DNA of 8,595 nucleotides, taken from contig CAMLHT010000167.1 of assembly GCA_946479895.1 (NCBI GenBank), positions 1 through 8,595 of the forward strand, read 5' to 3'. Source of the stretch: an uncultured Gemmatimonadota bacterium. GTDB lineage: Bacteria; Gemmatimonadota; Gemmatimonadetes; Gemmatimonadales; Gemmatimonadaceae. Each line of letters starts with the position of its first letter. Within the stretch, counting starts at the first letter, position 1. Of the stretch, positions 1-5,720 are shown piece by piece. Below the pieces are notes generated by a model, which had not been told where the DNA came from, made no database searches, and saw only the letters and a program-made list of their open reading frames with translations. The position numbers were made by a program, and so were the translations under genes.

Positions 1-52
1 TCGCAACCGCCTGATTACAAATCAGGTGCTCTGCCAATTGAGCTACGTCAGC
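1..52 (-). tRNA. tRNA-Thr (anticodon TGT), 3' part cut off by the window edge
   Basis: Read on the minus strand from 52 down, the sequence gives a 7-nt acceptor 5' strand (GCTGACG), TA, a D arm with stem GCTC/GAGC around a GG-containing loop, and an anticodon arm CCTGA-TTTGTAA-TCAGG. The anticodon TGT (plus-strand 17-19) reads ACA and the other threonine codons through wobble. The variable region follows, and the T stem has just begun (GCGA) when the window ends, so the T loop and acceptor 3' strand are missing. A near-consensus promoter lies about 28-56 nt upstream. The structure leaves little doubt about the identity; only the 3' end cannot be checked. Confidence 0.95.
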
Positions 53-79
53 AGAAGGCCGTATTTTCGCGAGACACGT

Positions 80-108
80 AGGATAGTCAGCCCCGGGAAT
101 AGTGTCAA
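80..108 (-). promoter_or_regulatory. Sigma-70-type promoter for tRNA-Thr
   Basis: On the minus strand a perfect -35 box TTGACA (108-103) is followed by a 17-nt spacer and a -10 box TATCCT (85-80). Initiation would be expected near position 73, giving a leader of about 20 nt before the tRNA 5' end at 52. Match and spacing are unusually good for such GC-rich DNA, and the position directly in front of a stable-RNA gene supports it. The promoter assignment is inferred from consensus only. Confidence 0.78.
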
Positions 109-137
109 CCAGCGAGGACACACCGACTTAGGAGACT

Positions 138-239
138 GAGGGCGGAGGGCGGAGGGCGGAGTCTGCCAGTGGAGATTTTCGCCGATCCTCAACCTCGCCT
201 CAACGTCGTCCGGCCCTCCGCCCTCCGCCCTCCGCCCTC
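138..239. repeat. 24-bp inverted repeat built from GGGCGGA heptamers
   Basis: The left arm (138-161) holds three perfect tandem GGGCGGA units at 140-146, 147-153 and 154-160. The right arm (216-239) holds three perfect TCCGCCC units at 217-223, 224-230 and 231-237. The arms are perfect reverse complements over 24 bp, separated by a 54-nt spacer (162-215). The right arm begins about 9 nt after the cysS stop codon, so in the cysS transcript it would form a long GC-rich 3' hairpin. There is no T-run on the downstream side, so it is not a classical intrinsic terminator, although it could block elongation or protect the 3' end. The minus strand across 244-214 carries five GGG tracts with short loops. 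The remainder of the 53-248 gap holds only the tRNA promoter and leader. Confidence 0.85.
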
Positions 240-248
240 CCTCCTCCG

Positions 249-1652
249 CTACCACGGCTTCCAGCTCGTCCCCGCCGGGCCGTCCTCGATCACGATCCCC
301 TTCTCCAGCAGCTCCCCCCGGATCCGGTCGGCCTCGGCGAAGTTCCGCGCCCCCCGCGCCGCCTTCCGCGCCGCGATACGCTCCTCGACCCAGGCCGACA
401 GGCCCGCGTCCGCCAGCTCGCGGTCCGGCAGGATGTCGAGGACGCCGTTCATGGTCGCGAACGCCTCCCGCGCCTGCGCCAGCGCGGCCGCGTCGGTGCC
501 CCGCCGGTCGAGCTCGGCGTTCGCCCGGTTCACGAAAGTGAACAGCACCGCCATCGCGTTCGGCGCGTTCAGGTCGTCGAACAACGCCGCCTTGAAATCC
601 TCGACCGCCCGGGCCGCCGCCAGGCCCAGCTCCGGCGTCCCGCCCGCCGCCGCGCCGAGACGATCGGCGAAGTCGCCGATGCGCCGCACCGCGTTCATCG
701 AGGCCTCGAGGGACTCGTCGGAGAGGTTGAGCTCCTTCCGGTAGTGCGTCGTGAACACGAAGTGCCGCAGCGCCGCGGCCGACACGCCCTTCTCGCGCAT
801 GCCGAGCACCGTCGTCGTGTTTCCGAGGCGCTTCGCCATCTTCGCGCCCTCGATGTTGAGGAACGCTCCATGGCACCACCAGCGCGAGAACGGCTTGCCC
901 GTCGCGGCCTCGGACTGCGCGATCTCGTCCTCGTGGTGCGGAAAGATGAGGTCGACCGCGCCGCAATGGATGTCGAGCGTCGGGCCGAGGAGATCCATCG
1001 CCATGGCGGAGCACTCGAGATGCCAGCCGGGACGACCGCGCCCCCACGGGGAATCCCAGGCCGCGCCCGTCGCCTCATCCTCCGGCTTCGCCGCCTTCCA
1101 CAACGCGAAGTCCTGGGCGTTCTCCTTGGCGTAATCATCCTGGACCACGCGCGCGCCCGAGCGGACCTCGCGCTTGTCGAGGCGCGAGAGCTTGCCGTAT
1201 CCCGGAAAGCGATCGATCGCGAAGTACACCGAGCCGTCCTCCGCCTGGTAGGCGATCCCGCGATCCACGAGCGTCTGCACGAGCGCGATCATCTGGGGGA
1301 TGAACGCGGTCGCCTTCGGGTACTCTTCCGCCGGCTCGATCCGGAGATATTCGCGATCGGCCTGGAACACCGCGGTCACGGGCTCGGTGACCTCCGTGAT
1401 GGTCTTTCCCTGCTCCGCCGCGCGCTTGATGATCTTGTCGTCGACGTCGGTGATGTTCATGACCTGGCGGACGTCCCAGCCGGCCAGCCGCAGCGCGCGC
1501 CGCAGCAGGTCGGAGAAGAGGAACGTGCGGAAGTTGCCGATGTGCGCCGGGTTGTAGACCGTCGGCCCGCAGCTGTAGACGCGCGCGGTCCTGCCGTCCT
1601 CCGGCGTGAACGGGTCGATCGACCGCGTCAGGCTGTTGTAGAGCGTGAACAT
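249..1652 (-). CDS. cysS: Cysteinyl-tRNA synthetase (CysRS)
   Basis: This class I aminoacyl-tRNA synthetase activates cysteine with ATP and attaches it to tRNA-Cys in the cytoplasm. The 467-residue protein has the usual family length. The class I HIGH motif appears as HIGN (residues 37-40), inside CGPTVYNPAHIGN. The zinc site that selects cysteine is intact: Cys28, Cys214, His239 and Glu243, with the same 25- and 4-residue spacing as the E. coli enzyme (Cys209, His234, Glu238). The second class I motif KMSKS reads KMAKR (271-275), followed by LGN. The C-terminal helical anticodon region runs to about residue 455 and ends in SWKPW. The ATG at 1652 fits family N-termini (MFTLYNSLTR); no strong Shine-Dalgarno is visible. 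It lies 42 nt downstream of the short ABC-type gene on the same strand, so it may be cotranscribed, and it ends just before the heptamer hairpin. Confidence 0.97.
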   Translation of the reverse strand: MFTLYNSLTRSIDPFTPEDGRTARVYSCGPTVYNPAHIGNFRTFLFSDLLRRALRLAGWDVRQVMNITDVDDKIIKRAAEQGKTITEVTEPVTAVFQADREYLRIEPAEEYPKATAFIPQMIALVQTLVDRGIAYQAEDGSVYFAIDRFPGYGKLSRLDKREVRSGARVVQDDYAKENAQDFALWKAAKPEDEATGAAWDSPWGRGRPGWHLECSAMAMDLLGPTLDIHCGAVDLIFPHHEDEIAQSEAATGKPFSRWWCHGAFLNIEGAKMAKRLGNTTTVLGMREKGVSAAALRHFVFTTHYRKELNLSDESLEASMNAVRRIGDFADRLGAAAGGTPELGLAAARAVEDFKAALFDDLNAPNAMAVLFTFVNRANAELDRRGTDAAALAQAREAFATMNGVLDILPDRELADAGLSAWVEERIAARKAARGARNFAEADRIRGELLEKGIVIEDGPAGTSWKPW

Positions 1653-1694
1653 CGGGTCAAATCTAGGCGGGTCGCCGGGGCGGCGATCCCGCGC

Positions 1695-2249
1695 TCACCG
1701 CGCCGCCACCACCGGCGCTTCGGCCACGCGGTTGGTCCGTGGCGCGAGCTCGCGGGCCGAGGTCTCGCCCATCCGGAGGTGCACCATGGAAATCGTGGCG
1801 TCCGCCGGGACCAGGGCGAGGGCGGCCGCTGCCTCGCGCGCGGCGACGACGGCGGCGGCTCCGACCGCGAGCGCCTGCGCGACCACGCGCGTCGCGCGGT
1901 ACCGGGCGAGATCCGGCAGGTCATCGCAGGAGTCGAGCAGCAGCACGGCCCCGGGCACGAGTGGATCGATGGGCCGGGCGGGGAGCGTGAGGTCTCGATA
2001 GACGGCGCGGCGCGCCGAGCCGATCACGCTGCCGCTGTCGCAGCGCAGCAGCCCGGCGGCACAGAGCAGCAGGGTGGTCTTCCCCGATCCGACCGGCCCC
2101 GCGACGACGAGCACCTCACCGCTGCGGATCTCCACCGACACCCGGCGCAGCGCGGTGACCGCGACCGTGCACGAGCCGGCGCCGGCGGTGAACCGCCGGG
2201 AGACTCCACGCAGCTCCAGGGAACCGGGATGGGCCATGTCGCGTGACAT
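1695..2249 (-). CDS. Short ABC-type ATPase lacking the signature subdomain
   Basis: The 184-residue protein has the N-terminal half of an ABC ATPase: a beta-strand lead-in (LELRGVSRRF), then Walker A GPVGSGKTT (51-59). A Walker B-like VLLLD follows at 102-106, only about 43 residues later instead of the usual 100 or more. The Q-loop, the helical subdomain and the LSGGQ signature are therefore absent. The residue after the Walker B Asp is Ser107 rather than the catalytic Glu, and the switch His region reads VVAARE (134-139), so that His is lost. The C-terminal strand resembling an ABC core end (ISMVHLRMGE) remains. The frame is uninterrupted, which argues for internal loss rather than a sequencing frameshift. 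Nucleotide binding is plausible; transport-type ATP hydrolysis is unlikely. No permease partner is adjacent. Start is the ATG at 2249 or the in-frame ATG at 2237, both inside a perfect hairpin. Confidence 0.7.
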   Translation of the reverse strand: MSRDMAHPGSLELRGVSRRFTAGAGSCTVAVTALRRVSVEIRSGEVLVVAGPVGSGKTTLLLCAAGLLRCDSGSVIGSARRAVYRDLTLPARPIDPLVPGAVLLLDSCDDLPDLARYRATRVVAQALAVGAAAVVAAREAAAALALVPADATISMVHLRMGETSARELAPRTNRVAEAPVVAAR

Positions 2250-2254
2250 GGCCC
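2231..2254 (-). promoter_or_regulatory. Perfect hairpin over the start codon of the short ABC-type gene
   Basis: Arms 2231-2240 (GGGCCATGTC) and 2245-2254 (GACATGGCCC) are perfect reverse complements over 10 bp with a 4-nt loop. In the transcript both candidate ATG codons (2249-2247 and 2237-2235) fall inside the stem. Such a structure would hide the initiation region; as DNA it is also a possible dyad operator. Upstream sequence shows no strong Shine-Dalgarno. The palindrome is certain; its function is inference. Confidence 0.7.
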
Positions 2255-2306
2255 ACTCTGCACCGGCACCGGCGGATCTCCGGAACCGTTTCGACGCGCC
2301 GCGGAC

Positions 2307-3509
2307 CTAGTTCGCGCCGGTGAGACCTTCGCGTTCGGCCAGGCTCACGACGTCGACGGGCGGCCCGAGCGGAATCAGCACGCCGCCACCGGGCACGGGG
2401 AGGCGCAGCAGCAGCGGACGCTCGCGCGCGGTCTTCCGGAACCCCTGCCCCTCGTAGATGCGGGTGATGAGGATCCGGCGCACCACGACCATCACCGCGG
2501 CCAGGGTCGGCACGGCGACGATGAGGCCGAGCGGGCCGAGGATCTTGCCCATCACCAGCACCGACATGATGGTCAGCACCGGCGGGAGGTCGACCTTCTT
2601 CGACATCACGAGCGGCGCGACTACGTTGCCCTCGAACAGGTGGATGACCACGCCGAGGAGGATGACGAGGGTCGCGTGACCGGCGCCGGTCATGCCATGG
2701 AACGGCGGGCCGCTGAGGACGAAGACCGCCGGCAGGATGGTCGACAGCAGCGTGCCGAAGAACGGCACGATCGCCACGAGCCCGGTGAAGATGCCGAAGG
2801 GCAGCCAGAACGGGACCTCGAGGAGGTACAGGCCGAACGCGGTGAGGGCGGCGAGCACGCCCATCGCGATCAGTTGGCCGACGATGTACGCGCGCAGGGT
2901 GTTCGCGAGGTCGCCCAGCACGTCGCGCACGAGGTCGCGATGGATGGGCGGAAAGAGGGCGATGAGCCACTCGCGGTAGAGCGCGGGATGCAGCGCCAGG
3001 TAGATGCCCATGACGCCGACGGCGAAGACGTCGATGGCCGCGTGGACGAGGCTGAACACCCGCGGCACGACGTCGCCGAACATCGTGGAGACGCGCTCGT
3101 AGACCGCGGTGATGATGCGATTGTCGCCGGTGCCGATCGCGTCCTTCAGGAAGGGAAAGCGGACGGCGAGGTTGTCGAGGCCCGCTTCCCAGCTCGCGAT
3201 GAAGCCCGGGAGCGCGTTGATGAGGGCCTGGGTCTGCGTGACGACGGGCGGGATGAGGATCCAGCCCAGCAGCACGAGCGCCCCGAGGGAGCCGACCACG
3301 GCGATCGCGAAGGCCGCGCTGCTCGGCATGCGCGACTTCCGCTCGACGAAGCCCGCGACCGCCCCGAGGTACAGGGAGATCAGGATGCCGAGAAAGAGGA
3401 GCAGAAACACCTGAGCGACGGACTTGAACAGCCATAACCCCAGGACTGTCAGGACCGTCGCCGTCAGGATCGGGGCGTAGCGGAACCGCCCGTTGGTCGT
3501 CGTCGTCAA
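2307..3509 (-). CDS. AI-2E family transporter (PerM/YdiK/TqsA-like membrane protein)
   Basis: This 400-residue polytopic inner-membrane protein has the AI-2E family layout: two N-terminal hydrophobic helices (about 14-30 and 32-52), another at 64-90, a soluble loop of about 65 residues (92-155), then helices near 155-175, 208-230, 234-263, 278-296 and 310-345. Family hallmarks are AIVPFFGTLLSTILPAV (246-262) and EGNVVAPLVMSKKVDLPPV (293-311), followed by GKILGPLGLIVAVPTLA. Members export diverse substrates (an autoinducer-2 exporter and Na+/H+ antiporters are known), so substrate cannot be assigned. The likely start is TTG at 3509, whose bases overlap the pspA stop as TTGA; no strong Shine-Dalgarno is seen, so translation probably depends on pspA. 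After the last helix an Arg/Pro-rich cytoplasmic tail of about 50 residues remains. Confidence 0.94.
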   Translation of the reverse strand: MTTTTNGRFRYAPILTATVLTVLGLWLFKSVAQVFLLLFLGILISLYLGAVAGFVERKSRMPSSAAFAIAVVGSLGALVLLGWILIPPVVTQTQALINALPGFIASWEAGLDNLAVRFPFLKDAIGTGDNRIITAVYERVSTMFGDVVPRVFSLVHAAIDVFAVGVMGIYLALHPALYREWLIALFPPIHRDLVRDVLGDLANTLRAYIVGQLIAMGVLAALTAFGLYLLEVPFWLPFGIFTGLVAIVPFFGTLLSTILPAVFVLSGPPFHGMTGAGHATLVILLGVVIHLFEGNVVAPLVMSKKVDLPPVLTIMSVLVMGKILGPLGLIVAVPTLAAVMVVVRRILITRIYEGQGFRKTARERPLLLRLPVPGGGVLIPLGPPVDVVSLAEREGLTGAN

Positions 3510-4291
3510 CTCGATTTCTTGTGCCCCGTTTCCTCGATGTCGGCGTTGACGGTTTCCTCGTCGTGCTGGCCCGCGCCGATCTGCCGTTTGTCGGGCGAGC
3601 TACCGGCAGGAAGCATACCCATCTGTTGCTTGAGGGCGAGGAGCTGCGAATCGACGGTCGCGCCGACCGCGCCCTTCTCGAGCGCCTTGAACTGCGACTG
3701 GAGCGCGTCCCCGGAGAATTCCTCCTCGATCTCGACCGAGGCCTTGATCTGCCGCTCGTTCTGCTCGATGCGCTCCTCCATGCGGGAGAAGGCGTCGAAG
3801 GCCGAGTTCTCGGACATGGACGACATCGTCTCGGCGATGCGCTTCTGGGCCTGGGCGCGGCGCTGGCGGGCGAGGAGCAGGTTCTTCTTGCGCTTCGCCT
3901 CCTCGATCTTGTCGTTGAGGCCGCGCAGCTGGTCCTTGAGCTTCTCGGTCTCGGCGCGATGCGACTCCCAGGTGGCCTCGAGCTGCTGGCCGTGGGAGAG
4001 GTGCTCGCTCTTCCGGACGAGGGCCTGCTTGGCGAGGTCGTCGCGGCCTTCGCGCACGGCGAGCATCGCCTTGTTGTTCCAGTCGGCGGCCTGCTTCATC
4101 TCGGCGTCGGCCTGGTCGCGCAGCCGCTTCTCGTCCGCGATGGCGGCCGCGACCTGCTGCTTCGCCTTGACGAGCTGCGAGCGCATGTCCACCAGGATCT
4201 GGTTGAGCATCTTCTCCGGGTCTTCGGCCCGGGAGATCAGATCGTTGATGTTCGAGCGGAGGAGCGTCGAGAAGCGATCGAAGATTCCCAT
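3506..4291 (-). CDS. pspA: PspA/IM30 family membrane-stress protein
   Basis: PspA/IM30 (Vipp1) proteins are bacterial ESCRT-III relatives that bind stressed inner membrane and form rods or rings that stabilise it. This 261-residue protein starts with the typical amphipathic helix MGIFDRFSTLLRSNINDL (1-18) and the conserved AEDPEKML (22-29), then long charged coiled-coil helices from about 25 to 190 (for example QLVKAKQQVAAAIADEKRL and the Lys/Arg-rich 133-152). Residues 195-228 match the last conserved helix. Beyond about 230 lies a polar, acidic tail (GSSPDKRQIG... to HKKSS) longer than in E. coli PspA (222 aa). No PspF, PspB or PspC gene is in the window, so the classical E. coli control circuit is not shown here. 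It starts 5 nt after the YbjN-like gene and overlaps the AI-2E gene by 4 nt, which argues for one operon. Confidence 0.96.
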   Translation of the reverse strand: MGIFDRFSTLLRSNINDLISRAEDPEKMLNQILVDMRSQLVKAKQQVAAAIADEKRLRDQADAEMKQAADWNNKAMLAVREGRDDLAKQALVRKSEHLSHGQQLEATWESHRAETEKLKDQLRGLNDKIEEAKRKKNLLLARQRRAQAQKRIAETMSSMSENSAFDAFSRMEERIEQNERQIKASVEIEEEFSGDALQSQFKALEKGAVGATVDSQLLALKQQMGMLPAGSSPDKRQIGAGQHDEETVNADIEETGHKKSS

Positions 4292-4296
4292 GTTGC

Positions 4297-4701
4297 TTAC
4301 CGGGCCTCGCGGTAGGTGCCGATCTCGCGCAGGTGGGATGCGAGAGCGACGGTGATGCTTTCGTAGGCGGACTGGAACTCCTCGAAGTCGAGATGGGACA
4401 GCTCGAGTGCTTCGGCCATGACGATGCTGTCTTCCTCGATCCCGTACGCGCCGTGCACCAGGTCGGACGCGTTGAGCTCCAGGAGACGACGATTGAGGGT
4501 GGCTTCGAGTTGCTTGTCGGAGGGAACCGCCATGACCTTGACGCTGATGACGACGACCGGCGGCGAAAAGTGCACGATGACGTCGAAATCGAGCGCGCCG
4601 CCCGGCTTCATGACCCAGATGCCGGGTTCCACTTCCGAATGACTCACGCCGCCGGAGTCGAGCCGGTTGAGAAAGCCTTCGATGTCTTCCTTGGTAACCA
4701 T
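4297..4701 (-). CDS. YbjN-like / secretion-chaperone-fold protein
   Basis: The small soluble protein (134 aa, no signal peptide or membrane segment) has an alpha-beta-beta-beta-alpha-alpha pattern. A first helix KEDIEGFLNRL (4-14) is followed by strands around 26-32 (PGIWVMK), 38-45 (DFDVIVHF) and 48-58 (PVVVISVKVMA), then KQLEATLNRRLLELNA (63-78), a strand pair HGAYGIEEDSIVMAEAL and a C-terminal helix FEEFQSAYESITVALASHL. This pattern fits the YbjN / type III secretion chaperone-like superfamily, whose members are thought to act in protein-protein contacts and stress response. Assignment is by pattern, not by a catalytic motif. GAGG lies 9 nt before the ATG at 4701. It is the first gene of the ybjN-pspA-AI-2E run, so a role as a PspA partner is a reasonable inference. 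Confidence 0.72.
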   Translation of the reverse strand: MVTKEDIEGFLNRLDSGGVSHSEVEPGIWVMKPGGALDFDVIVHFSPPVVVISVKVMAVPSDKQLEATLNRRLLELNASDLVHGAYGIEEDSIVMAEALELSHLDFEEFQSAYESITVALASHLREIGTYREAR

Positions 4702-4780
4702 CGCGACGAGCCTCGCTAGTCTGGGACAGTCTCTACGGCGGCGCTCCGGGAAAGTTACTGGCTGGGCACCGGGCTGTCAT

Positions 4781-4825
4781 CCTGAGCGAAGCGAAGGAGA
4801 GAGCACTCCCGACGCTTCGCTCAGG
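4781..4825. repeat. 13-bp perfect inverted repeat, REP-like intergenic palindrome
   Basis: Arms CCTGAGCGAAGCG (4781-4793) and CGCTTCGCTCAGG (4813-4825) are perfect reverse complements separated by 19 nt. After two mismatched positions the match resumes for three more bases (GTC 4776-4778 with GAC 4828-4830). The left side reads TGTCATCCTGAGCGAAGCG, a sequence style I recall as a dispersed intergenic repeat in several high-GC environmental phyla; this is memory, not a search. It begins about 10 nt after the sdaAA stop codon, so it would form a 3' hairpin in that transcript. The absence of a T-run makes it a poor intrinsic terminator. The rest of the 4702-4835 gap has no convincing promoter. 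Confidence 0.8.
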
Positions 4826-4835
4826 GGGACCAGGG

Positions 4836-5717
4836 CTACTCCGCTCGCTTGATCTGGACGAGCCGTTCGCGTGCCAGCTTGCGGCCGGTGGGCGTCGCGG
4901 CGAGCCCGCCGCCGGCCGTCTCGCGATAGCGGACGTCCATCTCCCGGCCGATCTCGCCCATCGTGTCGATCACCTCGTCGGCCGGAATGGCGAACTCGAT
5001 CCCGGCGAGCGCCATCTCGATCGCGGCCAGGGCGATCGCGGAACCCGTCGCGTTGCGGAACACGCACGGGAGCTCGACCAGCCCGCCCAGCGGATCACAG
5101 ACCAGGCCGAGGGTGCCCTGCTGCGCGAGCGCGACGGCCATGCCGGCCTGGCGCGGCGTGCCGCCGAGCATCTCCGTCGCCGCGCCGGCGGCCATTCCGG
5201 CCGCGGCGCCGGTCTCGGCCTGGCACCCGCCCTCGGCGCCCGAGAGCGAGGCGCGCTCGGCGACCACCGCGCCGATCAAACCGGCGCAGGCCAGGCCGTC
5301 GATGAGCTTTTCATCATCAAGATTCTTTGCCTTCGCGATGCCGGTGAGCACCGCCGGCAGGACGCCGGCGCCACCGGCGGTCGGCGCGGCGACGATCACG
5401 CCCATCGCCGCGTTCACCTCCTGCACCGCGAGGGCGCGCTGGAGGACGTCGCGGAAGACGGTGCCGGCGAGCGGGCCGGCCGGGCCGGTCCGCAGCTTCG
5501 CCGCGTCGCCCCCGACCAGCCCGGAGGCCGAGTAGAGGTCGCCCTTCTCGCCCTTCTCGATGGCGTCGCGCATCACGTCGAGCGCGCGCTTCAGCTGCGA
5601 GCGGATGTCGGGGATCGTGCGGCCCGAGTCCTTCGACTCGGCTTCGAGCGCGACGGCGGCGAGCGTGGTGCCTGCTGACTCCGCGGCCGCGATCGCGGCG
5701 GATAGTGATCGGAACAT
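4836..5717 (-). CDS. sdaAA: L-serine dehydratase, iron-sulfur-dependent, alpha subunit
   Basis: With SdaAB this forms the [4Fe-4S] L-serine ammonia-lyase, converting L-serine to pyruvate and ammonia in the cytoplasm. At 293 residues it has the usual length of separately encoded alpha subunits. Family landmarks are SASGLVGGDAAKL (63-75), APTAGGAGVLPAVL (111-124), GGCQAETGAAAGMAAG (163-178) and CDPLGGLVELPCVFRNATG (207-225). The cysteines available for the cluster are Cys165, Cys207 and Cys218; Cys144 is additional. The ATG at 5717 is 3 nt after the stop of the M16-like gene, with AGG placed 6 nt upstream (CCAGGTAGCGCATG). It is separated from its partner sdaAB by the M16-like gene, an unusual order. 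A palindromic repeat follows its stop. Confidence 0.96.
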   Translation of the reverse strand: MFRSLSAAIAAAESAGTTLAAVALEAESKDSGRTIPDIRSQLKRALDVMRDAIEKGEKGDLYSASGLVGGDAAKLRTGPAGPLAGTVFRDVLQRALAVQEVNAAMGVIVAAPTAGGAGVLPAVLTGIAKAKNLDDEKLIDGLACAGLIGAVVAERASLSGAEGGCQAETGAAAGMAAGAATEMLGGTPRQAGMAVALAQQGTLGLVCDPLGGLVELPCVFRNATGSAIALAAIEMALAGIEFAIPADEVIDTMGEIGREMDVRYRETAGGGLAATPTGRKLARERLVQIKRAE

Positions 5718-5720
5718 GCG

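Noticed and set aside
138..239. Heptamer inverted repeat as a CRISPR array or a classical Rho-independent terminator
   Set aside because: There are no direct repeats with unique spacers, and no T-run follows the stem on the downstream side.
43..1047. A 334-codon minus-strand frame covering the tRNA upstream region and the end of cysS
   Set aside because: Out of frame with the complete cysS and running through the heptamer repeat; Gly/Arg-rich without motifs.
744..2246. A 500-codon open frame on the plus strand opposite cysS and the short ABC-type gene
   Set aside because: Its translation is Arg/Asp/His-rich, low-complexity and without any family motif; it is the antisense shadow of real coding DNA at high GC.
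2116..3435. A 439-codon open frame on the minus strand, out of frame with the AI-2E gene
   Set aside because: It spans the true AI-2E frame and the intergenic gap and the start of the next gene; the product is Arg/Pro/His-rich nonsense, while the AI-2E frame shows clear family motifs and membrane helices.
3521..4315. A 264-codon plus-strand frame opposite pspA
   Set aside because: Leu/Asp/Gly-rich mirror of a coiled-coil gene (antisense of Lys/Glu/Gln codons); no start signal and no recognisable domain.
4702..4780. Promoter for the ybjN-pspA operon
   Set aside because: Weak partial -10-like matches (for example TAGCGA) exist, but none has a convincing -35 box at proper spacing, so no promoter is called.
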